From contig JAMBLJ010000065.1 of assembly GCA_023336815.1 (NCBI GenBank), forward strand, positions 1 to 52,455: 52,455 nucleotides of DNA, given 5' to 3'. A model generated the notes under the pieces. That model saw only the letters and a list, made by a program, of their open reading frames with translations, searched no databases and was not told the DNA's origin. Each line of letters starts with the position of its first letter. The first letter of the stretch is position 1. Below, piece by piece: positions 16,626 to 23,459 of this stretch. The DNA is from Actinomycetes bacterium. Lineage in GTDB: Bacteria > Actinomycetota > Acidimicrobiia > Spongiisociales > UBA5794. The position numbers and the translations under genes were made by a program.

Positions 16626-17006
16626 TCAACGAGCAGCAATGCACTCGATCTCAACATCGAAACCACCGGGAAGTGCTCCCGCCTGGAACGTCGAGCGGGC
16701 CGGTTTCGAATCACCGACGTAGATTCCGTATACCTCGTTCACCGCAGGGAAGTCAGCGATGTCTGAAAGGAAAATCGTCGTCTTCACGATGTCGTCGTAC
16801 CCGAGCCCAACGTCACCGAGAATGGCACCGATATTCTTCATCACCTGATGTGTCTGGGCAGTGACATCCCCGTCGATTGCCGCTCCCGCCGCTGGGTCGA
16901 TCGCGACCATGCCGGAACAGAACACAAAGCCGTTGGCTTCGGTGATCATGCTGTACGGACCCATGGGTTCAGGACCGCTCGGCGCGGAGTGGATAGTTTT
17001 TGGCAT
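16626..17006 (-). CDS. RidA family enamine/imine deaminase
   Basis: 126 aa from the second of two tandem ATGs (17006); GAGG lies 7 nt upstream of this one and only 4 nt upstream of the first. RidA proteins hydrolyse reactive 2-aminoacrylate-type intermediates made by PLP enzymes. Motifs are GPYSMITEANGFVFCSGMVAID, ILGDVGLGYDDIVKTTIFL, and the C-terminal ARSTFQAGALPGGFDVEIECIA with the conserved Arg and the IECIA ending. Upstream of the ALDH7 gene on the same strand (about 80 bp), it is a likely helper of amino-acid catabolism. Confidence 0.9.
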   Translation of the reverse strand: MPKTIHSAPSGPEPMGPYSMITEANGFVFCSGMVAIDPAAGAAIDGDVTAQTHQVMKNIGAILGDVGLGYDDIVKTTIFLSDIADFPAVNEVYGIYVGDSKPARSTFQAGALPGGFDVEIECIAAR

Positions 17007-17089
17007 CATCGGACCTCGTTTCGTGAGCGAAATACCTTCACGATTCTTGCAGGTTCCCGATGTCACCCGACGGTCGTCGGCCTGGGTTG

Positions 17090-17443
17090 TTAGGAGAAGC
17101 TCTTCCCACAACCACAGCTACCGGTTGCGTTCGGGTTCTCGATAGCGAACCCAGCACCAGACAGACCATCGTCTTTGAAATCGATGGTGGCACCCGAAAC
17201 CATCTCGAGGCTCGCTGCATCCACCGCAACCTTGACACCATCGGTCTCGGTGACGATATCGCTGGCGTCGATGGCTGAGTCGAAGAACATGTCGTAGGCG
17301 TAGCCTGAACAACCCGACCGCTTCACCGCAAGCCGTAGCGCCATATCGGCATCACCCTCAGCTTCGATGAGCGCCTTGACCTTTTCGGCAGCGCTCGATG
17401 TCAGTTCGACACCTTTGGTGGTTGTGAACTCGAGTGCTGTCAT
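17090..17443 (-). CDS. A-type iron-sulfur carrier (IscA/ErpA/HesB family)
   Basis: 117 aa. The start at 17443 is supported by GGAGACACGA before ATG; the longer track ORF is spurious. The three cluster-ligand Cys are visible: one in KRSGCSGYAYDMFF and two in the C-terminal GSCGCGKSF. A-type carriers pass Fe-S clusters from the scaffold to apo-enzymes. It is divergent from the Mrp/ApbC gene (108 bp between starts), so two Fe-S delivery factors share one promoter region. Whether it is ErpA or another paralogue cannot be fixed from sequence alone. Confidence 0.92.
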   Translation of the reverse strand: MTALEFTTTKGVELTSSAAEKVKALIEAEGDADMALRLAVKRSGCSGYAYDMFFDSAIDASDIVTETDGVKVAVDAASLEMVSGATIDFKDDGLSGAGFAIENPNATGSCGCGKSFS

Positions 17444-17551
17444 TCGTGTCTCCAGAATCCGCGGTAGCTTGGAACCACCATGATAGGGGAAATCCCTCGC
17501 ACTTTCGACGGATTCGTCGAAACCAGCAATCGCGGCAGATACCATCGGTCC

Positions 17552-18694
17552 ATGGTCACAGAAGCAACAGTGCGAACAGCCCTTGCGAACGTCATCGATC
17601 CGGAGCTCCATACGGACATCGTCGATCTCGGAATGGTCGGTGAGATCTCGATCTCGGACACCATCGCAACGATCGGACTTGCTCTCACTATCGCAAGCTG
17701 TCCGATGCGTGGGCAGATCGAGTCAGACATCATCCGCCGGGTTACTGCAGTGCCAGGGATCGAGGTCGTCCATATCGTGACGTCCGTGATGTCTCAGGAG
17801 CAGCGCTCGACACTCATGGGACGTGCACGACTTCGAGCTCGCGAGACCGCTACGCCCACCGCCGTCAATCCAGCCACAAGGGTGATCGCTGTCAGCAGTG
17901 GGAAGGGCGGCGTCGGCAAGTCCTCGCTCTCAGCAAACATCGCGCTTGCGATCGCCGACCAGGGACACTCCGTTGGCTTGATGGACGCCGATATCTGGGG
18001 ATTCTCAGCACCACGAATCCTCGGCGCTGGTGAGGACAGGCTCGAGGCAAATGAGGATAGAAAGATTGTGCCTACGGTTGCCCACGGTATTCACCTCGTC
18101 TCCACGGGACTTCTTCTCGACGATGAGGACACAGCACTCATGTGGCGAGGACTGATGCTGACCAAGGCTGTCGAGCAATTCCTGAAAGATGTCGCATGGC
18201 CAAACGATCTTGGCTACCTCGTCATCGACATGCCCCCAGGGACTGGCGATGTGCAGATGGCGCTCGCCAGGCTGCTCCCCCAGGCTGAGATTGTGGTGGT
18301 CACGACGCCTCAGGTCGCTGCACAGAAGGTCGCTGCACGAGTCGCAGACATGGCCAAACGTTCGCACATGCCAATCGTCGGTGTAGTGGAGAATATGGCA
18401 GGATTCACAACTGAGTCTGGAGAGCACTATGACATCTTCGGCTCGGGGGGAGGCGAAACGCTTGCAGACGATCTTGGTGTACCGCTGCTTGGTTCTGTTC
18501 CGATCGATCCGCTTGTCGCCTCAGGTGGCGATCGAGGGCATCCGATCATCATCGAACACCCGGGGTCTGCCGCAGCAGTGGCGATCACGGCGGTAGCCGA
18601 GCGGATCACAGAGGTTCTTCCGCCACTCGCCCTTGACAACTGTGTCGGACGCCTCGGTGCGCTCCTCGATGAAATCCCGGTCGTCTCGAACTGA
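17552..18694 (+). CDS. mrp: Mrp/ApbC Fe-S cluster carrier P-loop ATPase
   Basis: 380 aa from the ATG at 17552. An N-terminal DUF59/MIP18 domain (IDPELHTDIVDLGMV ... CPMRGQI) is followed by the Mrp ATPase: deviant Walker A VSSGKGGVGKSSLSANIA, switch region LMDADIWGFSAP, DMPPGTGDVQ, VENMAGF. The CxxC that bridges a cluster in many ApbC/Nbp35 dimers is absent at its usual place: VENMAGFTTESGEHYDIFGSGGG, where others have CPHC. As I recall it, Mycobacterium Mrp also lacks it. The neighbour is the IscA-type carrier, so an Fe-S role is still the best guess, but cluster binding must differ or be lost. Confidence 0.9.
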   Translation: MVTEATVRTALANVIDPELHTDIVDLGMVGEISISDTIATIGLALTIASCPMRGQIESDIIRRVTAVPGIEVVHIVTSVMSQEQRSTLMGRARLRARETATPTAVNPATRVIAVSSGKGGVGKSSLSANIALAIADQGHSVGLMDADIWGFSAPRILGAGEDRLEANEDRKIVPTVAHGIHLVSTGLLLDDEDTALMWRGLMLTKAVEQFLKDVAWPNDLGYLVIDMPPGTGDVQMALARLLPQAEIVVVTTPQVAAQKVAARVADMAKRSHMPIVGVVENMAGFTTESGEHYDIFGSGGGETLADDLGVPLLGSVPIDPLVASGGDRGHPIIIEHPGSAAAVAITAVAERITEVLPPLALDNCVGRLGALLDEIPVVSN

Positions 18695-19300
18695 GTCCCT
18701 CCGTCACATGAGTAGTTCGTCCGACCCATTTTCGGCACGCTTCGTTCAAGCTCATTTCGGGCATGCCGATGGGATTGAGACACACGAGGGAAAGACTATG
18801 CAGCCACTCCACCACGTTCACGAGAACACTGCGACCTGTTCGAGGCAATCGGGCGACTCCGACCGCGGCTCAGGGGCGATCACCTGCATCATCTGCGCCC
18901 GCCCTCTCGCAGAGCACGAGATAGGTGATCACGACATCAACGTTGTCCAGAAGATGCTGAGCATCGGATTTCCGACACCCGTCGGCGAGCGCCTTTCCTA
19001 GAGAATCAGCCAATCGCACAGTTGCTGCACCATTCAGCGCGCCTCGAAGTACGTAGAACGACTCAGAGGGAACGTGCAACAAGAAGTGGGGAGTGATTCC
19101 CGACACTCCGTGTTGCGAAGATCAACGACCGCTGACTGATCGGGGGCTGCATATGGTTCCGCCGGTTCACGCGTCCCTGCCGTTCGTACTTCGTGCTACG
19201 TACTACGTGATACAAGGCTCCGCAGCACTATCTCTTGTGGCACCAGCCTCACCTATCCGCGCGTTCTCTACGTACTTCGCAAAACGTCATACGTCATACG
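18695..19300. other. 600-bp region with no confident gene
   Basis: Two mutually exclusive small frames occur here: plus 18798-19001 (own entry) and minus 18870-19106 (MSGITPHFLLHVPSESFYVL..., 78 codons). Neither matches a family I know. The right part holds two CG-phased heptad runs (about 19045-19079, weak, and 19185-19212, clear). No tRNA or riboswitch was recognised. Confidence 0.5.
18798..19001 (+). CDS. Possible small protein with a Cys pair
   Basis: Starting at an ATG preceded by GAGGGAAAGACT, this 67-residue frame reads MQPLHHVHENTATC and later GAITCIICARPLAEHEIGDH. The CxxC and several His suggest a small metal-binding protein, and the SD spacing is good. Against it: a minus-strand frame covers much of the same DNA, and I recognise no family. 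It would be co-directional with mrp, about 100 bp downstream of it. Confidence 0.35.
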   Translation: MQPLHHVHENTATCSRQSGDSDRGSGAITCIICARPLAEHEIGDHDINVVQKMLSIGFPTPVGERLS

Positions 19301-19333
19301 TCATACGTCATACGGATGACGAATGACGTATGC
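19185..19333. repeat. Heptad repeat, locus C (CGNNNNN, CGTCATA)
   Basis: Nine consecutive heptads run from 19271 to 19333, each starting with CG: CGTACTT, CGCAAAA, four CGTCATA, CGGATGA, CGAATGA, CGTATGC. A second run of four lies at 19185-19212 (CGTACTT, CGTGCTA, CGTACTA, CGTGATA). The right end can fold back on the CGTCATA run. It marks a convergent boundary and overlaps the end of the metallo-hydrolase gene. Confidence 0.9.
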
Positions 19334-20071
19334 CTCGCCGTCTACCCGGACCAGACCGTCCTCCACGAGCTTGTGTAGCTGCACACCCACCTGATGGACG
19401 GCTGCGTGTCGCAACCCGATGGGCAAACCTTCGTACACCACATCGACGATCGTGCCGATCGACCGGGCGCCGCCGCGTACCGCATCGATGATCTGGCGCT
19501 CACGCTCAAGCCTGTGATCGATGTAGCTCGTGATGACCATCGCAGCGTTGTCCATCGAATCACCGTGTCCCGGTTCGAGCGTTCGAACATGGAGGTCACG
19601 CACCAGATACAGACTGTCGAGATAGTCTGCCGCATCCTCGATGATGACCGTCGAGCCTTCCATGATGTGGTCCCCGGTGAACAGCGTGTCACCGAGGAGA
19701 AAACACAGATGATCCGGCGTATGTCCTGGAGTGTGGATCGCGCTAAGCGACAGGGATCCGAAGTCGATCGATCCGCCATCACCCACCATGACGTCGGGGA
19801 CGAACTGTGGACCCCTCTCGTAGCCGTACACCGGGACACCGAGACGCGAACCAAGCGGGTTCGCCATAGGTGCATGATCCGGATGTGTGTGGGTAACAAC
19901 AACACCAACAGGGTCGATGCCCTTGAGTGCAGAGATGATCTCCAGGGTGTGCTCATCGATGATCGGACCCGGGTCGAGAACGAGAGCCTCACCGTTGCTT
20001 ACGAGTACATAGGTGTTCGTTCCGGGACCTGTGTACATGCTCGGATTGGGAGCGAGAAGACGCTGGATCAT
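19301..20071 (-). CDS. MBL-fold metallo-hydrolase with winged-helix C-terminus
   Basis: 256 aa. The metal-binding motif THTHPDHAP (HxHxDH) is complete, with later ligands in HTPGHTPDHLCF, TGDHIMEG and LEPGHGDSM. The N-terminal PNPSMYTGPGTNTYVL and a C-terminal winged-helix-like segment (HAAVHQVGVQLHKLVEDGLV) match the LACTB2-like branch, some members of which are endoribonucleases. Substrate is unknown. It overlaps the Nudix gene upstream by ATGA. Its last ten residues (AYVIRHPYDV) and the stop codon are encoded by heptads of repeat locus C, so the natural C-terminus appears to have been replaced by repeat sequence. Confidence 0.9.
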   Translation of the reverse strand: MIQRLLAPNPSMYTGPGTNTYVLVSNGEALVLDPGPIIDEHTLEIISALKGIDPVGVVVTHTHPDHAPMANPLGSRLGVPVYGYERGPQFVPDVMVGDGGSIDFGSLSLSAIHTPGHTPDHLCFLLGDTLFTGDHIMEGSTVIIEDAADYLDSLYLVRDLHVRTLEPGHGDSMDNAAMVITSYIDHRLERERQIIDAVRGGARSIGTIVDVVYEGLPIGLRHAAVHQVGVQLHKLVEDGLVRVDGEAYVIRHPYDV

Positions 20072-20844
20072 GTGCGTTTCTTGAACTCGACGGGAACACG
20101 CGCCCCCGAAGCAACGACATCGGCAAGTCGCTCGAGGATCGTTGGGTCATCCTGCTGGGCACCCGCTGCAGCGAAATCAGGGTCATCAGGCAGAACGATC
20201 CGTGCTTCTTCGGCGCCCACAAGGAGGCGTGGTTGGATGGGCGGAACGATGTCCATCGACGTGAGCCGATCGGCTAGCCCTGCGGCCGATGGCTCTGATG
20301 CAAGCAGTTCGAGGACGCGGCGTGTGGGGAAAGCTATCGCCCAATCGTCCGCGTCCTCGCGCTGGAGGGCATCGATTGGGGAAACCCATGTCGCACCGAT
20401 GAGTTCGTCGGGATTGAAGGCAGCAGCCTCTCCGACGGTACTGACCGCAAAGTAGAACCTCGTGTCGAACCTGATAGGGAATACCGATGGGGTGATCCAG
20501 TTCGAGAAGTAGATCAACTGATCAAGATCGATCCGATGGCTGGACTCCGCAACAGCATCAAATACATGCGACACGATCGGTAGCGTGTGCGTTCCTGTGC
20601 TCGTGAGCCAGATCCCTGTCTCTTCCATCAACTCGCGAGCAGCGGCAACCTTCCAATCAGACGAATCATCGATAGGTGCGAAAGCAGCCGGCGGACGAGC
20701 ATCCGTATCGTCCACTACGCCTCCAGGAAACACCCAAACGCCAGGCATGAAACGAGCCGTGTGCGGACGCTGCACCATCAGCACCTCGACAGTATCGAGA
20801 TCGCGAACAAGACAGACGGTAGAGGCCCTCCTGAGTTCGCTCAC
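20068..20844 (-). CDS. Nudix hydrolase
   Basis: About 258 aa. RRASTVCLVRD starts the fold, FMPGVWVFPGGVVDD gives the conserved Gly-Gly before an insertion of roughly 20 residues, and AAARELMEETGIWL carries the REUxEE core of the Nudix box. A large C-terminal extension follows. The insertion and length resemble the NUDT19-like group that hydrolyses CoA-type diphosphates, but the substrate is not established. The start is uncertain: the GTG at 20844 overlaps the fxsA stop as GTGA, a pattern used elsewhere in this window, while the ATG at 20859 would add five residues. It is in an operon with FxsA and the MBL hydrolase. Confidence 0.88.
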   Translation of the reverse strand: MSELRRASTVCLVRDLDTVEVLMVQRPHTARFMPGVWVFPGGVVDDTDARPPAAFAPIDDSSDWKVAAARELMEETGIWLTSTGTHTLPIVSHVFDAVAESSHRIDLDQLIYFSNWITPSVFPIRFDTRFYFAVSTVGEAAAFNPDELIGATWVSPIDALQREDADDWAIAFPTRRVLELLASEPSAAGLADRLTSMDIVPPIQPRLLVGAEEARIVLPDDPDFAAAGAQQDDPTILERLADVVASGARVPVEFKKRT

Positions 20845-21221
20845 CTGACGACCACCCATCGAGACGCCAGCCTGGCAACGAACCAGCCGCGCAGCCCCTC
20901 TCGCACAGCGGGAACGAGCAGCAAGAAGCCTGCGACGTCGGTCAGGAACCCCGGGGTAAGGAGGAGGGCGCCGGCGACGAGGATCATCGCGCCGTGAACG
21001 AGTTGAGCGGTTGGCTGTTGGCCCATGACGATCTCATCGCGGATTCTCACCCACGTTTGTCGACCCTGCCTTGTGACAAGCCATGAACCAGCGAAGGCTG
21101 TTGCTATAACGATCACCAGCGTCGGACCGATACCTATCACGGATCCAACGTATATGAACAGAGCGATCTCCGCGATCGGAACGAAGACGAAAGCCAGGAA
21201 CAACCAGGTTCGGATGCGCAT
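20841..21221 (-). CDS. fxsA: FxsA family membrane protein
   Basis: 126 aa. Three to four TM helices, with the family pattern FVFVPIAEIALFIYVGSVIG, GSWLVTRQGRQTWVRIRDE, MILVAGALLLTPGFLTDVAG and VPAVREGLRG. The LLLTPGFLTD motif is diagnostic. FxsA of E. coli suppresses exclusion of phage T7 by the F plasmid when overproduced; the normal cellular role is unclear. First gene of a three-gene overlapping set with Nudix and MBL hydrolases. Confidence 0.92.
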   Translation of the reverse strand: MRIRTWLFLAFVFVPIAEIALFIYVGSVIGIGPTLVIVIATAFAGSWLVTRQGRQTWVRIRDEIVMGQQPTAQLVHGAMILVAGALLLTPGFLTDVAGFLLLVPAVREGLRGWFVARLASRWVVVR

Positions 21222-21302
21222 GAGCCAAGGGTAGGCCGCACGCTCGATGAGTATCCCCGAGACATAGCGACAGACGAGCCGGATCCGACGCCACCACGCA
21301 GA

Positions 21303-22031
21303 TCAGGCCGTGGCGCTGGTCCTCGATCTCAACACGGTCGTCGTGAACGCGGCTACGTGCAGAACAGCTGCGGTCGCAACCATGCCAAGGAACCAGAACC
21401 GAAACCAGTCCGGCGGTGGGGGTTGTTTGTGAAACGACAGAGTGAAGTGGATGAACAGAAAGTACAACGTATGGAGCGAGCCAACGTAGAACACAAAATA
21501 GGCTCCCGTGTGAAGGAACTTCCACGCTGGCGCTCGCAGCGCACGTATCGCCCGGTCCGATGAGGTCGCGGCCAGCATCAATCCAACCGCAAGAGCTGAC
21601 AGCCCAAGAAGGTTCGCTAAGCCGAACCCAGGCTCCCAGCGTGCTTCACGCTCGAGTTGCGGAATGAATTCATAGCCAAAGAACCGCGACACACTCCACC
21701 GCGCCCAACCATTGAGAATGAGGACCGCGTGCAGAGAAGCAGCTATGGCGAACCAGATTCCAAGCTGTCTTCTCCACGGGAGGAATTTACGCGCTGGTTT
21801 CCACAAGGCGGCAAGGGGACCTAGGACTACGGCTGTCCACAGAAGAACGAAGCCCGCATCACCCGCTGCCTTCCAGAACCGCATGTCGGGCGACCAAGTA
21901 GAACGGCTCAGCCAGAACAACACGAACACGGCGGAGCCAAGAACGGCAGCACCGATGTGCCGACGGTACCGACGCGACCGGCGTCCCGCTTGGACGGGTC
22001 TGGCGGAATCGGCGCGCTTCGTCGATGTCAT
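21303..22031 (-). CDS. Ferric reductase-like transmembrane protein (MsrQ/YedZ-like)
   Basis: 242 aa with about six TM helices. Candidate heme-b ligands are His in AASLHAVLILN, KFLHTGAYF and VGSLHTLYFLF, the spacing seen in ferric-reductase-like membrane domains. There is no FAD or NAD domain and no msrP gene nearby, so partner and direction of electron flow are unknown. The N-terminus is very basic (GRRSRRYRRH). It is divergent from selA, 83 bp between starts. Confidence 0.72.
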   Translation of the reverse strand: MTSTKRADSARPVQAGRRSRRYRRHIGAAVLGSAVFVLFWLSRSTWSPDMRFWKAAGDAGFVLLWTAVVLGPLAALWKPARKFLPWRRQLGIWFAIAASLHAVLILNGWARWSVSRFFGYEFIPQLEREARWEPGFGLANLLGLSALAVGLMLAATSSDRAIRALRAPAWKFLHTGAYFVFYVGSLHTLYFLFIHFTLSFHKQPPPPDWFRFWFLGMVATAAVLHVAAFTTTVLRSRTSATA

Positions 22032-22114
22032 CGTGGCAGCCTATCCCGACCTGACAGATACGGGAGATGGGTGTCTGTTCGAACTGGCTCGTCGCGCGGT
22101 ACGCTCATGTCCAT

Positions 22115-23458
22115 ATGCAGCTCAGCGATCTTCCATCGATCGATGTACTCAGCACACAGCTGTGCAATGAGTTCGATCTTCCGGCGCCCATCGTGACCCT
22201 GGCATGTCGAGCAGCCGTGGATGATGCACGCACTGGTCTTTTGTCCGGTCGCGACGTTGATCCAGAAGCAGCTGCACGAACCCACCTTGAGGACATCACG
22301 GCGAGTAGACCACGATCCGTTGTTAATGCCACCGGGGTGCTTCTCCACACCAATCTTGGACGAGCACCCCTCGCATCCTCCACAACCGAGCGATCGTCCG
22401 AGATCCAGGCATCGGCGAGCAACGTTGAGATCGATATTCGAACCGGACGTCGATCGAAGCGGCACGACTACATCGCAACACTTCTCCCTCTCGTGACTCA
22501 CGCGGAGGCAGGGTTCGCTGTGAACAACAACGCCGGTGCGCTGCTTCTTGCCCTCGCAAGTGTGGCCGGAACAGGTGGACGGGTCGCGGTGAGCAGAGGG
22601 GAACTGATCGAGATCGGTGGATCGTTTCGGCTGCCGGATCTGATGTCAGCGAGCGGTGCGAAACTTGTCGAGGTAGGTACGACGAACCGAACGAGAGCTT
22701 CGGACTACGAAGCGGTCGCCTCGACCGTCGATGCGATCCTCAAGGTCCACCCATCGAACTACCGCATCGACGGCTTCCAGCAGGAGGCAAGCTACGGTGA
22801 ACTCGCCCGTGTCGCTCGAGAGGCCGGGGTCCCGTTTATCGCTGACGTGGGCAGCGGTTTGATAGACGAAACCGTTCCGTGGCTTGGCTCGAGCGACAGG
22901 TCGTGGCTGGCAGATGAACCTGGCGTGATCCAGGTCGTCGAAGCTGGCGCCGATCTCGTGTTGTTCTCAGGAGACAAACTGCTTGGCGGCCCGCAGTGTG
23001 GTGTACTCGTCGGACGATCCGACGCGGTCGACCGTGCAAAGAGGCATCCGATTGCCCGTGCCGTCCGACTGGATGGCTCTGCAATCGCTGCTGTTTCAGA
23101 TACGTTCGAGATGTACGCTGACAATCGGGTCAACGACATCCCCTTTTGGGCGATGGCGCGTGCCACTATCGATGAGATCGCTGAGCGCTGTGCGACCGTC
23201 ATCTCCGATCTTGCGATGGATATCGACATCGTCGACGGCGAATCCGTTCCCGGTGCCGGGTCCGTTCCCGGTGCAACAATTCCGTCGCGAGTCATCCGCA
23301 TACCTGGTGGTGCTGACGCCACATGGCTAGCACTCGCCAATGCACACATACCCGTTATCGGTACGCGGCGAGAGAACGCCGTGTTTCTCGATCTCAGAAG
23401 TGTCCTCCCCCACCAGGATCATGTCGTCAGACAGGCCCTGATCGACATCGCTGGTTGA
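22115..23458 (+). CDS. selA: L-seryl-tRNA(Sec) selenium transferase
   Basis: 447 aa from the ATG at 22115; the track start 16 codons upstream lies in non-conserved sequence. SelA converts Ser-tRNA(Sec) to Sec-tRNA(Sec) with selenophosphate. Conserved segments are VNATGVLLHTNLGRAPL, VNNNAGALLLAL, VSRGELIEIGGSFRLPD, LVEVGTTNRTR, IADVGSGL and the PLP-lysine motif LVLFSGDKLLGGPQCG. selB starts 1 bp after the selA stop. With selB this shows the organism decodes UGA as selenocysteine. Neither selC nor selD was found in the window. Confidence 0.96.
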   Translation: MQLSDLPSIDVLSTQLCNEFDLPAPIVTLACRAAVDDARTGLLSGRDVDPEAAARTHLEDITASRPRSVVNATGVLLHTNLGRAPLASSTTERSSEIQASASNVEIDIRTGRRSKRHDYIATLLPLVTHAEAGFAVNNNAGALLLALASVAGTGGRVAVSRGELIEIGGSFRLPDLMSASGAKLVEVGTTNRTRASDYEAVASTVDAILKVHPSNYRIDGFQQEASYGELARVAREAGVPFIADVGSGLIDETVPWLGSSDRSWLADEPGVIQVVEAGADLVLFSGDKLLGGPQCGVLVGRSDAVDRAKRHPIARAVRLDGSAIAAVSDTFEMYADNRVNDIPFWAMARATIDEIAERCATVISDLAMDIDIVDGESVPGAGSVPGATIPSRVIRIPGGADATWLALANAHIPVIGTRRENAVFLDLRSVLPHQDHVVRQALIDIAG

Positions 23459-23459
23459 C

